64,000 nt of DNA from Mitsuokella multacida DSM 20544 (GTDB lineage Bacteria; Bacillota; Negativicutes; Selenomonadales; Selenomonadaceae), in assembly GCF_000155955.1 (NCBI RefSeq), contig NZ_GG697141.2, positions 1,202,588-1,266,587 on the forward strand, in the 5' to 3' direction. Position numbers and translations under genes: made by a program. Shown here one piece after another: positions 17,574 to 25,877 of this stretch. Below the pieces are notes generated by a model. The model was not told the origin of the DNA, ran no database searches, and saw only the letters and a list, made by a program, of their open reading frames with translations. Positions within the stretch are counted from its first letter, which is position 1, and the number at the start of each line of letters is the position of its first letter.

Positions 17574-17816
17574 ATGTGTAAAGAATGTGGCTGCGGCGAG
17601 ACGAACGGCAATACGCGTCTCCAGTTCACAGTCAAAGGCTATACAGAAGAGAGTGCGAAGGAAGTAGAGAAGGCGCTGCTCGGCCTGCCGGGCGTGCTCT
17701 TCGTCCACATCCACGCGCACGACGGTGAGACGACGGTGGATTACAGCCCTGCCAAGACGAAACTCATGGACATCCTCGGTGTCCTGCAGGCTCGTAACCT
17801 CGAAGCCGCACTGTGA
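17574..17816 (+). CDS. small CxxCGCG-containing HMA-like protein of the hydrogenase operon
   Basis: 80-residue protein beginning MCKECGCGETNGN, then a ferredoxin-fold heavy-metal-associated-like region (LQFTVKGYTEESAKEVEKAL to MDILGVLQARNLEAAL) that lacks the usual internal CxxC. The N-terminal CxxCGCG is the motif that begins many HypB proteins, where it is the high-affinity nickel site; HypB of this cluster (18240) lacks it. A stand-alone nickel-delivery partner for hydrogenase maturation is a reasonable inference. GGAGACT precedes the ATG; it lies 18 nt after hyaC and just before a terminator-like hairpin. Confidence 0.7.
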   Translation: MCKECGCGETNGNTRLQFTVKGYTEESAKEVEKALLGLPGVLFVHIHAHDGETTVDYSPAKTKLMDILGVLQARNLEAAL

Positions 17817-17837
17817 TTGAACCGGTAATTTGATGGA

Positions 17838-17882
17838 ACGCCTTCCCGGCTGTCAGGTAAGATGGCGGGGAAGGCGTTTTTC
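17838..17882 (+). terminator. hairpin with T tract between structural and maturation genes
   Basis: Stem ACGCCTTCCC / GGGAAGGCGT with a T5 tail, ending 16 nt before the hypA start codon. Likely an attenuating terminator that lowers hyp gene expression relative to the structural genes. Confidence 0.75.
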
Positions 17883-17897
17883 TGTGGAGGGAATCCC

Positions 17898-18239
17898 ATG
17901 CATGAAATGGCGATTGCCGAGGGCGTGCTCGACATTGCCCTCGACTACGCAAAGAAGAACGATGCGACGTGCATCCGCGAGATCGGGCTGCTGATCGGCG
18001 AGATGTCGGGCGTCGTCGTCGACTCCCTGACGTTCTCATTCGACATGATTGCCAAGGGGACGATCGCGGAAGGCGCGAAGATCAAGGTCAAGCACGTGCC
18101 GCTCGTCGGCCGCTGCACGAAGTGCGGGAAGGAATTCCACATCGAGCACTACGATTTCTGGTGCCCGGAGTGCAAGGACGGCGTCCTCAAGACGATATCG
18201 GGACGCGAGATGCAAGTTGAATATCTGGAGGTGGATTAA
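17898..18239 (+). CDS. hypA: hydrogenase maturation nickel metallochaperone HypA
   Basis: 113-residue HypA that delivers nickel to the large subunit together with HypB. The invariant start MHEMAIAEG supplies the nickel-binding His2. The zinc site is GRCTKCGKEF and FWCPECKDG (two CxxC pairs). ATG 17898 follows GGAGGG by 7 nt; upstream start codons lack this and would break the conserved N-terminus. The stop TAA directly abuts the ATG of hypB. Confidence 0.95.
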   Translation: MHEMAIAEGVLDIALDYAKKNDATCIREIGLLIGEMSGVVVDSLTFSFDMIAKGTIAEGAKIKVKHVPLVGRCTKCGKEFHIEHYDFWCPECKDGVLKTISGREMQVEYLEVD

Positions 18240-18908
18240 ATGGCTGAGATACAGGTCATGAAGAATATCCTGGGAGAGAATGACCGCGTGGCGGCTGAGA
18301 ATCAGGCGCTGTTCGCGGAGAAGAATGTCTACGTCATCAATCTCATGGGCTCGCCGGGAGCCGGCAAGACGTCGGTGCTCGAAAAGACGATGGAGAAGCT
18401 CAAGGACAAGCTCAAGATGGCTGTCATCGAGGGTGACCTCTTCACGAGCAAGGATGCAGACCGCATCGAGAAGCACGGCGTGCCGGTCATCCAGATCAAC
18501 ACGGCCGGCGGCTGCCATCTCGATGCGCCGATGGTCCAGAAGGTCGCGCAGAAGCTCGACCTCGATGGTCTCGACCTGCTCGTCGTCGAGAATGTCGGCA
18601 ACCTCGTCTGCCCGGCGGAGTTCGCCGTCGGTGAGGACGACAAGGGCGTCGTGCTCTCCATCACGGAGGGCGACGACAAGCCGATGAAGTACCCGCTGAT
18701 CTTCAAGGAGTCGGCCATTGCGCTCTTGAACAAGGCGGACCTGCTGCCGTACTGCAACTTCGACATGGCGGCGGCCAAAGAAGACATCACGACGCTGCAT
18801 CCGGGCATGGATGTCATCGAGGTCTCGTGCACGAAGGACCAGGGCCTCGACGAGTGGTGTGAGTGGCTGCTCAGCCGCGTCGCGGCAAAACAGAAGAAAG
18901 GGGAATGA
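18240..18908 (+). CDS. hypB: hydrogenase maturation GTPase HypB, lacking the N-terminal metal motif
   Basis: 222-residue GTPase that energises nickel insertion. P-loop NLMGSPGAGKTSVLEKT, switch and metal region VIEGDLFTSKDADRI with VIQINTAGGCHLDAPMV (GTPase-domain Cys-His pair), and NKADLL guanine-specificity motif. The protein starts MAEIQVMKNILGEND, so it has neither the CxxCGCx nickel motif nor the His-rich stretch that precede the GTPase domain in many HypB proteins. The neighbouring 80-residue protein carries that motif. Directly abuts hypA (TAA then ATG) and overlaps toward the protease gene. Confidence 0.95.
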   Translation: MAEIQVMKNILGENDRVAAENQALFAEKNVYVINLMGSPGAGKTSVLEKTMEKLKDKLKMAVIEGDLFTSKDADRIEKHGVPVIQINTAGGCHLDAPMVQKVAQKLDLDGLDLLVVENVGNLVCPAEFAVGEDDKGVVLSITEGDDKPMKYPLIFKESAIALLNKADLLPYCNFDMAAAKEDITTLHPGMDVIEVSCTKDQGLDEWCEWLLSRVAAKQKKGE

Positions 18909-18910
18909 GC

Positions 18911-19513
18911 ATGGCAGACGTATTCGGCAATGACAGCGCGGTAGACCCTCGCATGGACGATGTGCTCCATCCGGCAGACGTGACGATTCTCGGCGTCGGC
19001 AACGTCATCCTGCGCGACGAGGGCTTCGGCGTGCGCGCCGCGGAATACCTCGATGCGCATTACGATTTCCCCGAGTCGGTGCAGGTCGTCGATGGCGGCA
19101 CGCTCGGCATCGAGCTCACGCAATACGTGACGGGCACGAAGAAACTGCTCGTCATCGACTCCATCAACGGCGGGCAGGAGCCGGGCACGCGCTTCCACTT
19201 CCACAATGACGATATCATGACGCATTTCCAGGATAAGCTCAGCGCGCACGAGGTCGGCATCCAGGATGTCCTCGCGCTCTTGACGGTCACGGGCCGCAAG
19301 ATCCCGGAAGTCGTCGTGCTCGGCGCGCAGCCGTACGACCTCGAGGCCGGCGTGGAGCTCAGCCCCGAGATGAAAGCGCTCCTGCCACTCGTCGCGCAGG
19401 AGGCCATCGATGTCCTCAAGGAATGGGGCATTGAAGTCAAGGAAAAAGCAGAGGAACGTTCGCTCGACTACGGCGTCGTCGCCGAGGAATGTGTCCGCGA
19501 AGAGATGAAATAA
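18911..19513 (+). CDS. hydrogenase maturation endopeptidase (HyaD/HybD family)
   Basis: 200-residue nickel-dependent protease that trims the C-terminal peptide from the hydrogenase large subunit after metal insertion. The family start ILGVGNVILRDEGFGVR (after a 20-residue extension) has the metal-binding Glu in RDEGFG, then Asp in VVDGGTLG and His in SAHEVGIQDVL, the three expected nickel ligands. The ATG at 18911 lies 7 nt after GAAAGGGG, while ATG 18905 lies too close. The C-terminal ~30 residues are a variable tail. Confidence 0.92.
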   Translation: MADVFGNDSAVDPRMDDVLHPADVTILGVGNVILRDEGFGVRAAEYLDAHYDFPESVQVVDGGTLGIELTQYVTGTKKLLVIDSINGGQEPGTRFHFHNDDIMTHFQDKLSAHEVGIQDVLALLTVTGRKIPEVVVLGAQPYDLEAGVELSPEMKALLPLVAQEAIDVLKEWGIEVKEKAEERSLDYGVVAEECVREEMK

Positions 19514-19548
19514 AACTAGATGAGATGGAATGACACGGAGGTATAGCT

Positions 19549-19812
19549 ATGTGTTTGGCAGTTCCTGCTAAGGTAAAGGAAATCCATGATGCAGTGGGCA
19601 AGGTCGATATCTCGGGCGTGACGCGCGATATCAGCCTGATGCTGCTGCCGGAGACGCAGGTCGGCGACTACGTGCTCGTGCATGCCGGCTTTGCCATCCA
19701 GAAGGTCACGGAAGAGGAAGTCGCCGAGACGAATGCGCTGCTCGCCGAGATGAACGGCGCGCCGCGCACGGTCACGGACATCCCGGAAGAAGCGGGTGGT
19801 ATGCAGGTATGA
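19549..19812 (+). CDS. hypC: hydrogenase maturation chaperone HypC
   Basis: 87-residue HypC that carries the Fe(CN)2CO moiety with HypD and binds the large-subunit precursor. It has the invariant MCLAVPAKV start, whose Cys2 is essential, and the conserved GDYVLVHAGFAIQKV core. GGAGG precedes the ATG by about 7 nt. Its stop overlaps the hypD start (ATGA). The tail past residue 70 is longer than in minimal HypC proteins. Confidence 0.95.
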   Translation: MCLAVPAKVKEIHDAVGKVDISGVTRDISLMLLPETQVGDYVLVHAGFAIQKVTEEEVAETNALLAEMNGAPRTVTDIPEEAGGMQV

Positions 19813-20919
19813 CGGATATGACAGGTATGACGAAACAGGAAGAGCGCGAGCTCGCCAAGCGCCTCGTGGCGGAGATCGGCCGCATGGCCGAGACGGCCGG
19901 CCGCAAGCTGCGCTTCATGGAGGTCTGCGGCACCCATACGGTGGCCATCTTCCGCGCGGGCCTGCGCCAGATGCTGCCGGAGAACGTCGAGCTCGTCTCG
20001 GGGCCGGGCTGCCCCGTCTGTGTGACGCCGGACGACTACATGGATAAGGCCATCACCTACGCCCTGCGCGAGGATACCATCATCACGACGTTCGGCGACA
20101 TGCTCAAGGTGCCGGGCTCGAAGTCGAGCCTCATGGAGGCGAAGGCAGAGGGGGCGGATATCCGCATCGTCTACTCGCCGCTCGACAGCATCCAGGTGGC
20201 AAAGGATAACCCCGACAAGAAGGTCATCTTCCTCGCGGTCGGCTTTGAGACGACGGCTCCGACGGCTGCTGCGACGGTCCTCGCGGCCAAGCAGCAGGGC
20301 ATCGAGAACCTCTACATGCTGTCGGCCCAGAAGCTCGTGCCGCCCGCTCTGCGGGCACTGCTCAATGACCCGGAAGTGCGCGTCGACGGCTTCATCCTGC
20401 CGGGACACGTCTCCGTCATCACGGGCACGGATGTCTTCTCATTCCTCACGGAAGAGTATCACATGCCGGGCGTCGTCACGGGCTTTGAGCCGCTGCAGAT
20501 CCTGCGCTCGCTCTACCGCCTGATGCAGCAGGTGACGAAGGGCGAGGCGCGCATCGAGAACGAGTACGGCAGCGTCGTGCACGAGGGCGGCAGCCCTGCC
20601 GCCCAGCGCGCGACGGACCTCGTCTACGAGCCGGCCGATGCGGCCTGGCGTGGCATCGGCATCATCCCGATGTCGGGCCTGCGCATGCGCGACTCGTTCG
20701 CGGCTTATGACATCGAGCGGCTGCTGCCGCTCGACGTGCCGATGGGCAAGAACAAGCCGGGCTGCCGTTGCGGCGAGGTGCTGCGCGGCATCGTGACGCC
20801 GAAGGAGTGCCCGCTCTTCGGCAAGGCCTGCGTGCCGACGCACGCCGTCGGCCCCTGCATGGTCTCGGTCGAAGGCGTCTGCGCGGCTTGGTATAAATAC
20901 GGTCAGGGGAGATTTTCAT

Positions 20920-20930
<11 letters not shown>
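19809..20930 (+). CDS. hypD: hydrogenase maturation Fe-S protein HypD
   Basis: 373-residue scaffold on which the Fe(CN)2CO group is built. Conserved motifs are visible: FMEVCGTHTVAIFRAGLR (redox/iron Cys), SGPGCPVCVTPDDYMDKAI, VGFETTAPT and GVVTGFEPLQIL. The C-terminal cluster region has GCRCGEVLRG, then CPLFGKAC and a terminal Cys pair for the [4Fe-4S] cluster. Start could be ATG 19809, 19818 or 19827; the first overlaps the hypC stop. Overlaps hypE by 11 nt. Confidence 0.95.
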
Positions 20931-21927
<997 letters not shown>

Positions 21928-22030
21928 CAGCGCTTGACGTTGCAAAGGGATTTTTCTATAATAGTAGAGATAGTGAATCCTGTTTGCAAGGAGCTTACAG
22001 GAATGGGAACGAGGAAAGGACGATGACGGG

Positions 22031-22444
22031 ATGGGAATCCGGAAGATCGGCTGCCTGCTGGCAGTCTGCCTGATGGTGTTCATGAGCCGCGCTTATGCCG
22101 AGAACATGCAGTTTGTCGATGCGAATGGCTCGACTGGATATTATGTGGATACGGATTCGATCTCGTCGGACCAGGTCGTGGAGAACGACGTGCAGAAGAC
22201 GCTCTGGACGGCGCGCGTCGCCGTCATACGGGCTGATCTCAACCGCCGCTACATCTACCTGATGCAGTTCGACCCGGACAAGCGGATGTACCAGATCTTT
22301 GCCTCGGAAGTGCAGCGCTACGACACGAAGGACGTGCTGCAGTCGAGTGACCAGGCGGAACCGCCGAGGCCATACCTCGTGACTTCCCCGATGAATGAGA
22401 TCGTCCAGTTCATCATGACGGCAAAGTCTTCGAGCACCGAATGA
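22031..22444 (+). CDS. small secreted protein, unknown function
   Basis: 137 residues with a clear signal peptide (KIGCLLAVCLMVFMSRAYA, cleavage before ENMQ). The mature part reads FVDANGSTGYYVDTDSIS and later RYIYLMQFDPDKRMYQIF, a beta-rich pattern seen in small periplasmic proteins of Selenomonadaceae. No catalytic motif. AGGAAAGG upstream is shared by an out-of-frame ATG at 22023, but the signal peptide fixes the frame. A terminator follows. Confidence 0.6.
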   Translation: MGIRKIGCLLAVCLMVFMSRAYAENMQFVDANGSTGYYVDTDSISSDQVVENDVQKTLWTARVAVIRADLNRRYIYLMQFDPDKRMYQIFASEVQRYDTKDVLQSSDQAEPPRPYLVTSPMNEIVQFIMTAKSSSTE

Positions 22445-22477
22445 CCGAGGATGACCGGGAATGACAATGAAATGACA

Positions 22478-22507
22478 AGAGCCTGCCCCCATGGGGCAGG
22501 CTCTTTC
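22478..22507 (+). terminator. intrinsic terminator
   Basis: Stem AGAGCCTGCCCC / GGGGCAGGCTCT with an ATG-type loop, then TTCT. Confidence 0.85.
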
Positions 22508-22733
22508 TGCAAGTTGGAGGTCCTGCAAAGGATTCTTGTTTGCGCCATAGCGCAGGGGCAGGGAAAAGAGACAAAAAAAGAGGACGCAGCTGCGTCCAAA
22601 AAGCAAGATCCAATATGAAATATAAGTGCTTTTGAGTATGTCGATCTCTCGACAAACTCATTATAGCGAGGCAGGACGGCTTTGTCCAGCCTTTTCGCCG
22701 CAAATCCTTGAACATTTTTTAGGGGGCATTCCT

Positions 22734-23669
22734 ATGTCAAAAAACGCTGCGCTGAAGCAGCGGACAGCATATTTGTCCATTATCTCGAATACGACGCTCG
22801 TCGTCCTCAAGCTCATCGTCGGCATCTACGTCGGCGCGGTCAGCCTGATCTCGGAGGCGCTCCACTCGGGCGTCGACCTCATCGCTGCACTCATCGCCTT
22901 CTGGGCCGTGCGCAAGTCGGTGACGCCGCCTGACATGGAGCACGACTACGGCCACGGCAAGTACGAGAACCTCTCGGCGGCTGTCGAAGCCGTCTTGATC
23001 GTGGCGGCTGCGCTCGGCATCGTCTACGAGGCCGTGGACAAGTTCCACGAATCGGCCGTGCCGGAGACGCTGAGCTACGGCATCGCGATCATGGTCTTCT
23101 CCATCATCATCAACTTCTTCGTCTCGCACCGCCTGATCGTCGTGGCGAAGAAGACGGGCTCGCAGGCACTCGAGGCCGACGGCCTCCACCTGCGCGCCGA
23201 CATCTGGACGTCGGTCGGTGTCCTCACCGGCCTCGTGCTCATGCAGGTCACGGGCTGGGCTTGGCTCGACCCGGTCATCGCCATCTTCGTCGCCGGCATC
23301 ATCTTCCGCGCCGGCTGGCGCATGATCGTCGAGTCGACGATGCAGCTGACGGACGCGAGCCTGCCAGAGGAAGAGGAGATGCGCATCCGCAAGATCATCG
23401 AGAGCGTGCCGGAGGTCAAGGGCTGCCACTGCCTGAGAACGCGCCGCTCGGGCTCGTACAAGCTCTTGGATGTGCACGTGCTGTTCGACGGCACGATGCA
23501 CCTCTCGCAGGTCCACGCGATCTGCGACGAGCTCGAGCAGCTCATCCGCAAGGAGTTTGGCACGTTCGACATCATGATCCATCCAGAGCCGGCCGGCTAC
23601 CACGATGTCGAGACGAAGGTCAGCCTCTATGAGGAATCGCAGGCGGACGGTGGCCCGCAAAAAGCCTGA
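22734..23669 (+). CDS. cation diffusion facilitator (CDF) family efflux protein
   Basis: 311-residue inner-membrane metal/proton antiporter. It has six hydrophobic helices followed by an ~85-residue cytoplasmic ferredoxin-like domain. Metal-site residues are visible in ISEALHSGVDLIAALIAF (HxxxD, helix 2), HDYGHGKYENLSA (helix 2-3 loop) and ALEADGLHLRADIWTS (HxxxD, helix 5). Substrate may be Zn, Fe, Mn or Cd; the sites do not decide. ATG 22734 follows AGGGGG; an upstream in-frame codon at 22626 lacks a ribosome binding site and would add a poorly conserved extension. Confidence 0.9.
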   Translation: MSKNAALKQRTAYLSIISNTTLVVLKLIVGIYVGAVSLISEALHSGVDLIAALIAFWAVRKSVTPPDMEHDYGHGKYENLSAAVEAVLIVAAALGIVYEAVDKFHESAVPETLSYGIAIMVFSIIINFFVSHRLIVVAKKTGSQALEADGLHLRADIWTSVGVLTGLVLMQVTGWAWLDPVIAIFVAGIIFRAGWRMIVESTMQLTDASLPEEEEMRIRKIIESVPEVKGCHCLRTRRSGSYKLLDVHVLFDGTMHLSQVHAICDELEQLIRKEFGTFDIMIHPEPAGYHDVETKVSLYEESQADGGPQKA

Positions 23670-23770
23670 AGGCTTTCTTGCTATTTCCAAGAAACTATGC
23701 CAGAATAGACACAGATAGTATGAGCAGGCAGGTCGTAACCTGCAATACAGGCTTAAAGGGGAGAATGAAC

Positions 23771-24697
23771 ATGAAATTCCGCAAGCTCATCAGCGCCGTC
23801 ATGAGCGCTGTCTTCCTCGTCTCGTCCATGGGCATCACGGCGGCCGCAACGCCGGAGACGGTCCAGGACAAGCTCGGGGCCATCGAGAAGGACACGTACG
23901 GCACGGTCCAGACGGGCGCGCTCGTCGACCGCATCAACAAGCTCGAGAAGGATTACGACGGCACGCACCGCAGTGGCAGCATGATGGCGCGCGTTAACGC
24001 CATCTACGATGAGGTCTACACGAACAGCACGAAGCCGTCGCTGCTCGCGGACCTCAACGCCGTCGAGTGGAACATCGGCCATGAGGTCAGCATGGAGCCG
24101 GTCGACTCCCGCATGGCGGACCTCGAGATGAGCATGACGGGCAAGACGGGCACGGGCACCTACAAGCAGCGCCTCGCCTCGCTCTCGAAGGCTTCGTTCG
24201 GCACGGCCGTCCTGCCGCTCGAACAGGTGCGCGTCCCGGCTGAGACGCTCATTAAGGTCGCGCTCGTCACGCCGGTCGACTCGGACAACCTCAAGGTCGG
24301 CGATACCATCCGCTACAAGATCGCGGATGACGTCATCGTCAACGGTAAGCTCGTCTTTGCCAAGGGCCTGCCGGGCGAGGGTACGGTGACGAAGGTCAAG
24401 CAGGCGCGCAACTTCGGCCGCAATGCGGAGGTCAACATCGACTTCAATAAGACGAAGTCCATCGATGGCACCTACGTCGACACCTACGTCGGCGAGGAGG
24501 CCAAGAAGGAGATGAAGAACCTCGCGATGGCCGCTGGTGCAAGCCTCGCAGGCATTGCCGTCCTCGGCCCGATTGGTATCGTCGCCGGCGCGTTCGTGCA
24601 CGGCAAGGATGTTCGCCTGCCGGCAGGCACGGAGCTCTACATCCAGACGAAGGCCGACACGACGCTCTACGGTGTCGTGACGACGCAGGCACAGTGA
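23771..24697 (+). CDS. secreted protein with N-terminal helical repeats, unknown function
   Basis: 308 residues with a signal peptide (cleavage near GITAAA). Residues 25-140 contain three or four related repeats of about 35 residues with the pattern YGT-x4-G-x2-xxRxxxLE (for example KDTYGTVQTGALVDRINKLE). The rest is a beta-rich domain (KVGDTIRYKIADDVIVNGKL) and a glycine/alanine hydrophobic segment (MAAGASLAGIAVLGPIGIVA) that could insert in a membrane. I do not recognise a named family. ATG 23771 is preferred, 7 nt after AAAGGGGAGA. A strong terminator follows. Confidence 0.6.
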   Translation: MKFRKLISAVMSAVFLVSSMGITAAATPETVQDKLGAIEKDTYGTVQTGALVDRINKLEKDYDGTHRSGSMMARVNAIYDEVYTNSTKPSLLADLNAVEWNIGHEVSMEPVDSRMADLEMSMTGKTGTGTYKQRLASLSKASFGTAVLPLEQVRVPAETLIKVALVTPVDSDNLKVGDTIRYKIADDVIVNGKLVFAKGLPGEGTVTKVKQARNFGRNAEVNIDFNKTKSIDGTYVDTYVGEEAKKEMKNLAMAAGASLAGIAVLGPIGIVAGAFVHGKDVRLPAGTELYIQTKADTTLYGVVTTQAQ

Positions 24698-24713
24698 TAG
24701 AGGATGACGATGG

Positions 24714-24750
24714 GAGAAGGTCCCGCGCATGGCGCGGGGCCTTCTTTTTC
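24714..24750 (+). terminator. intrinsic terminator
   Basis: 14-bp GC-rich stem AGAAGGTCCCGCGC / GCGCGGGGCCTTCT (one G-T pair) with an ATG loop, then a T5 tract. Confidence 0.9.
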
Positions 24751-24846
24751 CCTGTCAGGGCCAGCTGCTTTAGTACCAGCTGGCAAGACAGGGAACGGTT
24801 CTTCTGATATAATGAAGGATAGTCTTAGTTTGGAAAGGATGAAGAC

Positions 24847-25806
24847 ATGACTTCACATAGAATCACGCCACTCACGGAGAGCGGTCTCTTGTCGGCGCTG
24901 ACGGTCATCCTGGCCCTGGCAGCGGTCTATCTGCCAGTTGTCGGCGTCGTGGCATCGCTGGTCTGGGCCATTCCGATCATCGTGCTCGTCGTGCGCCACG
25001 GCCTGCGCTGGGGCGTCATGGCTGTGCTCGTCTCGGGCGTCATCATGGCGCTGCTCATCGAGCCGACGATCTCATTGCGCATGGTCCTGTCCTTCGGCCC
25101 GACCGGCCTCATGCTCGGCTATGCCTTCCGGCACGGCTGGTCCGGCGCGCAGGCCTTCGGCACGACGCTCGTCGCGTCGGTCGCCGGCAAGCTGCTGACG
25201 TTCGGCCTGCTGTTCCTCTTGACTTCTGTCAATCCGCTCAACATGCAGATGGATGTCATGCAGCAGAGCTTTGACCAGACGTTTGCCGTCTACGAGCAGA
25301 TGGGCCTCGACAAGGCCGCCATCGATGCGAGCCGCGCGCAGGTCCAGGAGGCGCTGACCTACCTGAACCTGCTCTTGCCGTTCATCGTCGGTGTCATGGG
25401 CCTGCTCGACGCAGCCGTCGCCTACATCATCGGCAGCCGCGTCCTGCGTCGCCTCGGCGAGTCCGTGCCGCAGCTGCCGCCCTTCGCGGAGTGGCGCCTG
25501 CCGCAGTTCTTCCTGTACCTGCTCGGCTTTGCACTCGTCGGCATCTACTGGGGCGGCTCGCGTGAGATACAGCCGCTCTATCAGGCGGCCTTCAACCTCA
25601 ACATGGTGGCGATGGGCGCCGGTGTCATCCAGGGCCTCTCGCTCATGAGCTATGCCATGGACCGCTTCCGCGTGGGCAAGGTCATGCGCGTCTGCCTCTA
25701 CGCCTTTGTGCTGCTCGGCGGCGTTCTCGTGCAGATCCTGGCCTTCACAGGCCTTTTCGATATGTTGTTCGATTATCGACGCCGCTTCGGCAAGAAGACG
25801 TCCTGA
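24847..25806 (+). CDS. yybS: YybS-like DUF2232 membrane protein
   Basis: 319-residue polytopic membrane protein with about eight hydrophobic segments, preceded by GGAAAGGATG. It begins a conserved Firmicutes gene string (yybS-gdpP-rplI-dnaB), and its DUF2232 assignment rests on both sequence character and this order. The family may form the membrane part of an ECF-type transporter, but no function is proven. The 71-nt gap to gdpP has no terminator, so co-transcription is likely. Confidence 0.75.
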   Translation: MTSHRITPLTESGLLSALTVILALAAVYLPVVGVVASLVWAIPIIVLVVRHGLRWGVMAVLVSGVIMALLIEPTISLRMVLSFGPTGLMLGYAFRHGWSGAQAFGTTLVASVAGKLLTFGLLFLLTSVNPLNMQMDVMQQSFDQTFAVYEQMGLDKAAIDASRAQVQEALTYLNLLLPFIVGVMGLLDAAVAYIIGSRVLRRLGESVPQLPPFAEWRLPQFFLYLLGFALVGIYWGGSREIQPLYQAAFNLNMVAMGAGVIQGLSLMSYAMDRFRVGKVMRVCLYAFVLLGGVLVQILAFTGLFDMLFDYRRRFGKKTS

Positions 25807-25877
25807 ACGTACGGAACATCCTGAACGGGTGCGGCGACCGCCAAGGTCGTCGCACATAATAGGAATGAGGTGAAACA

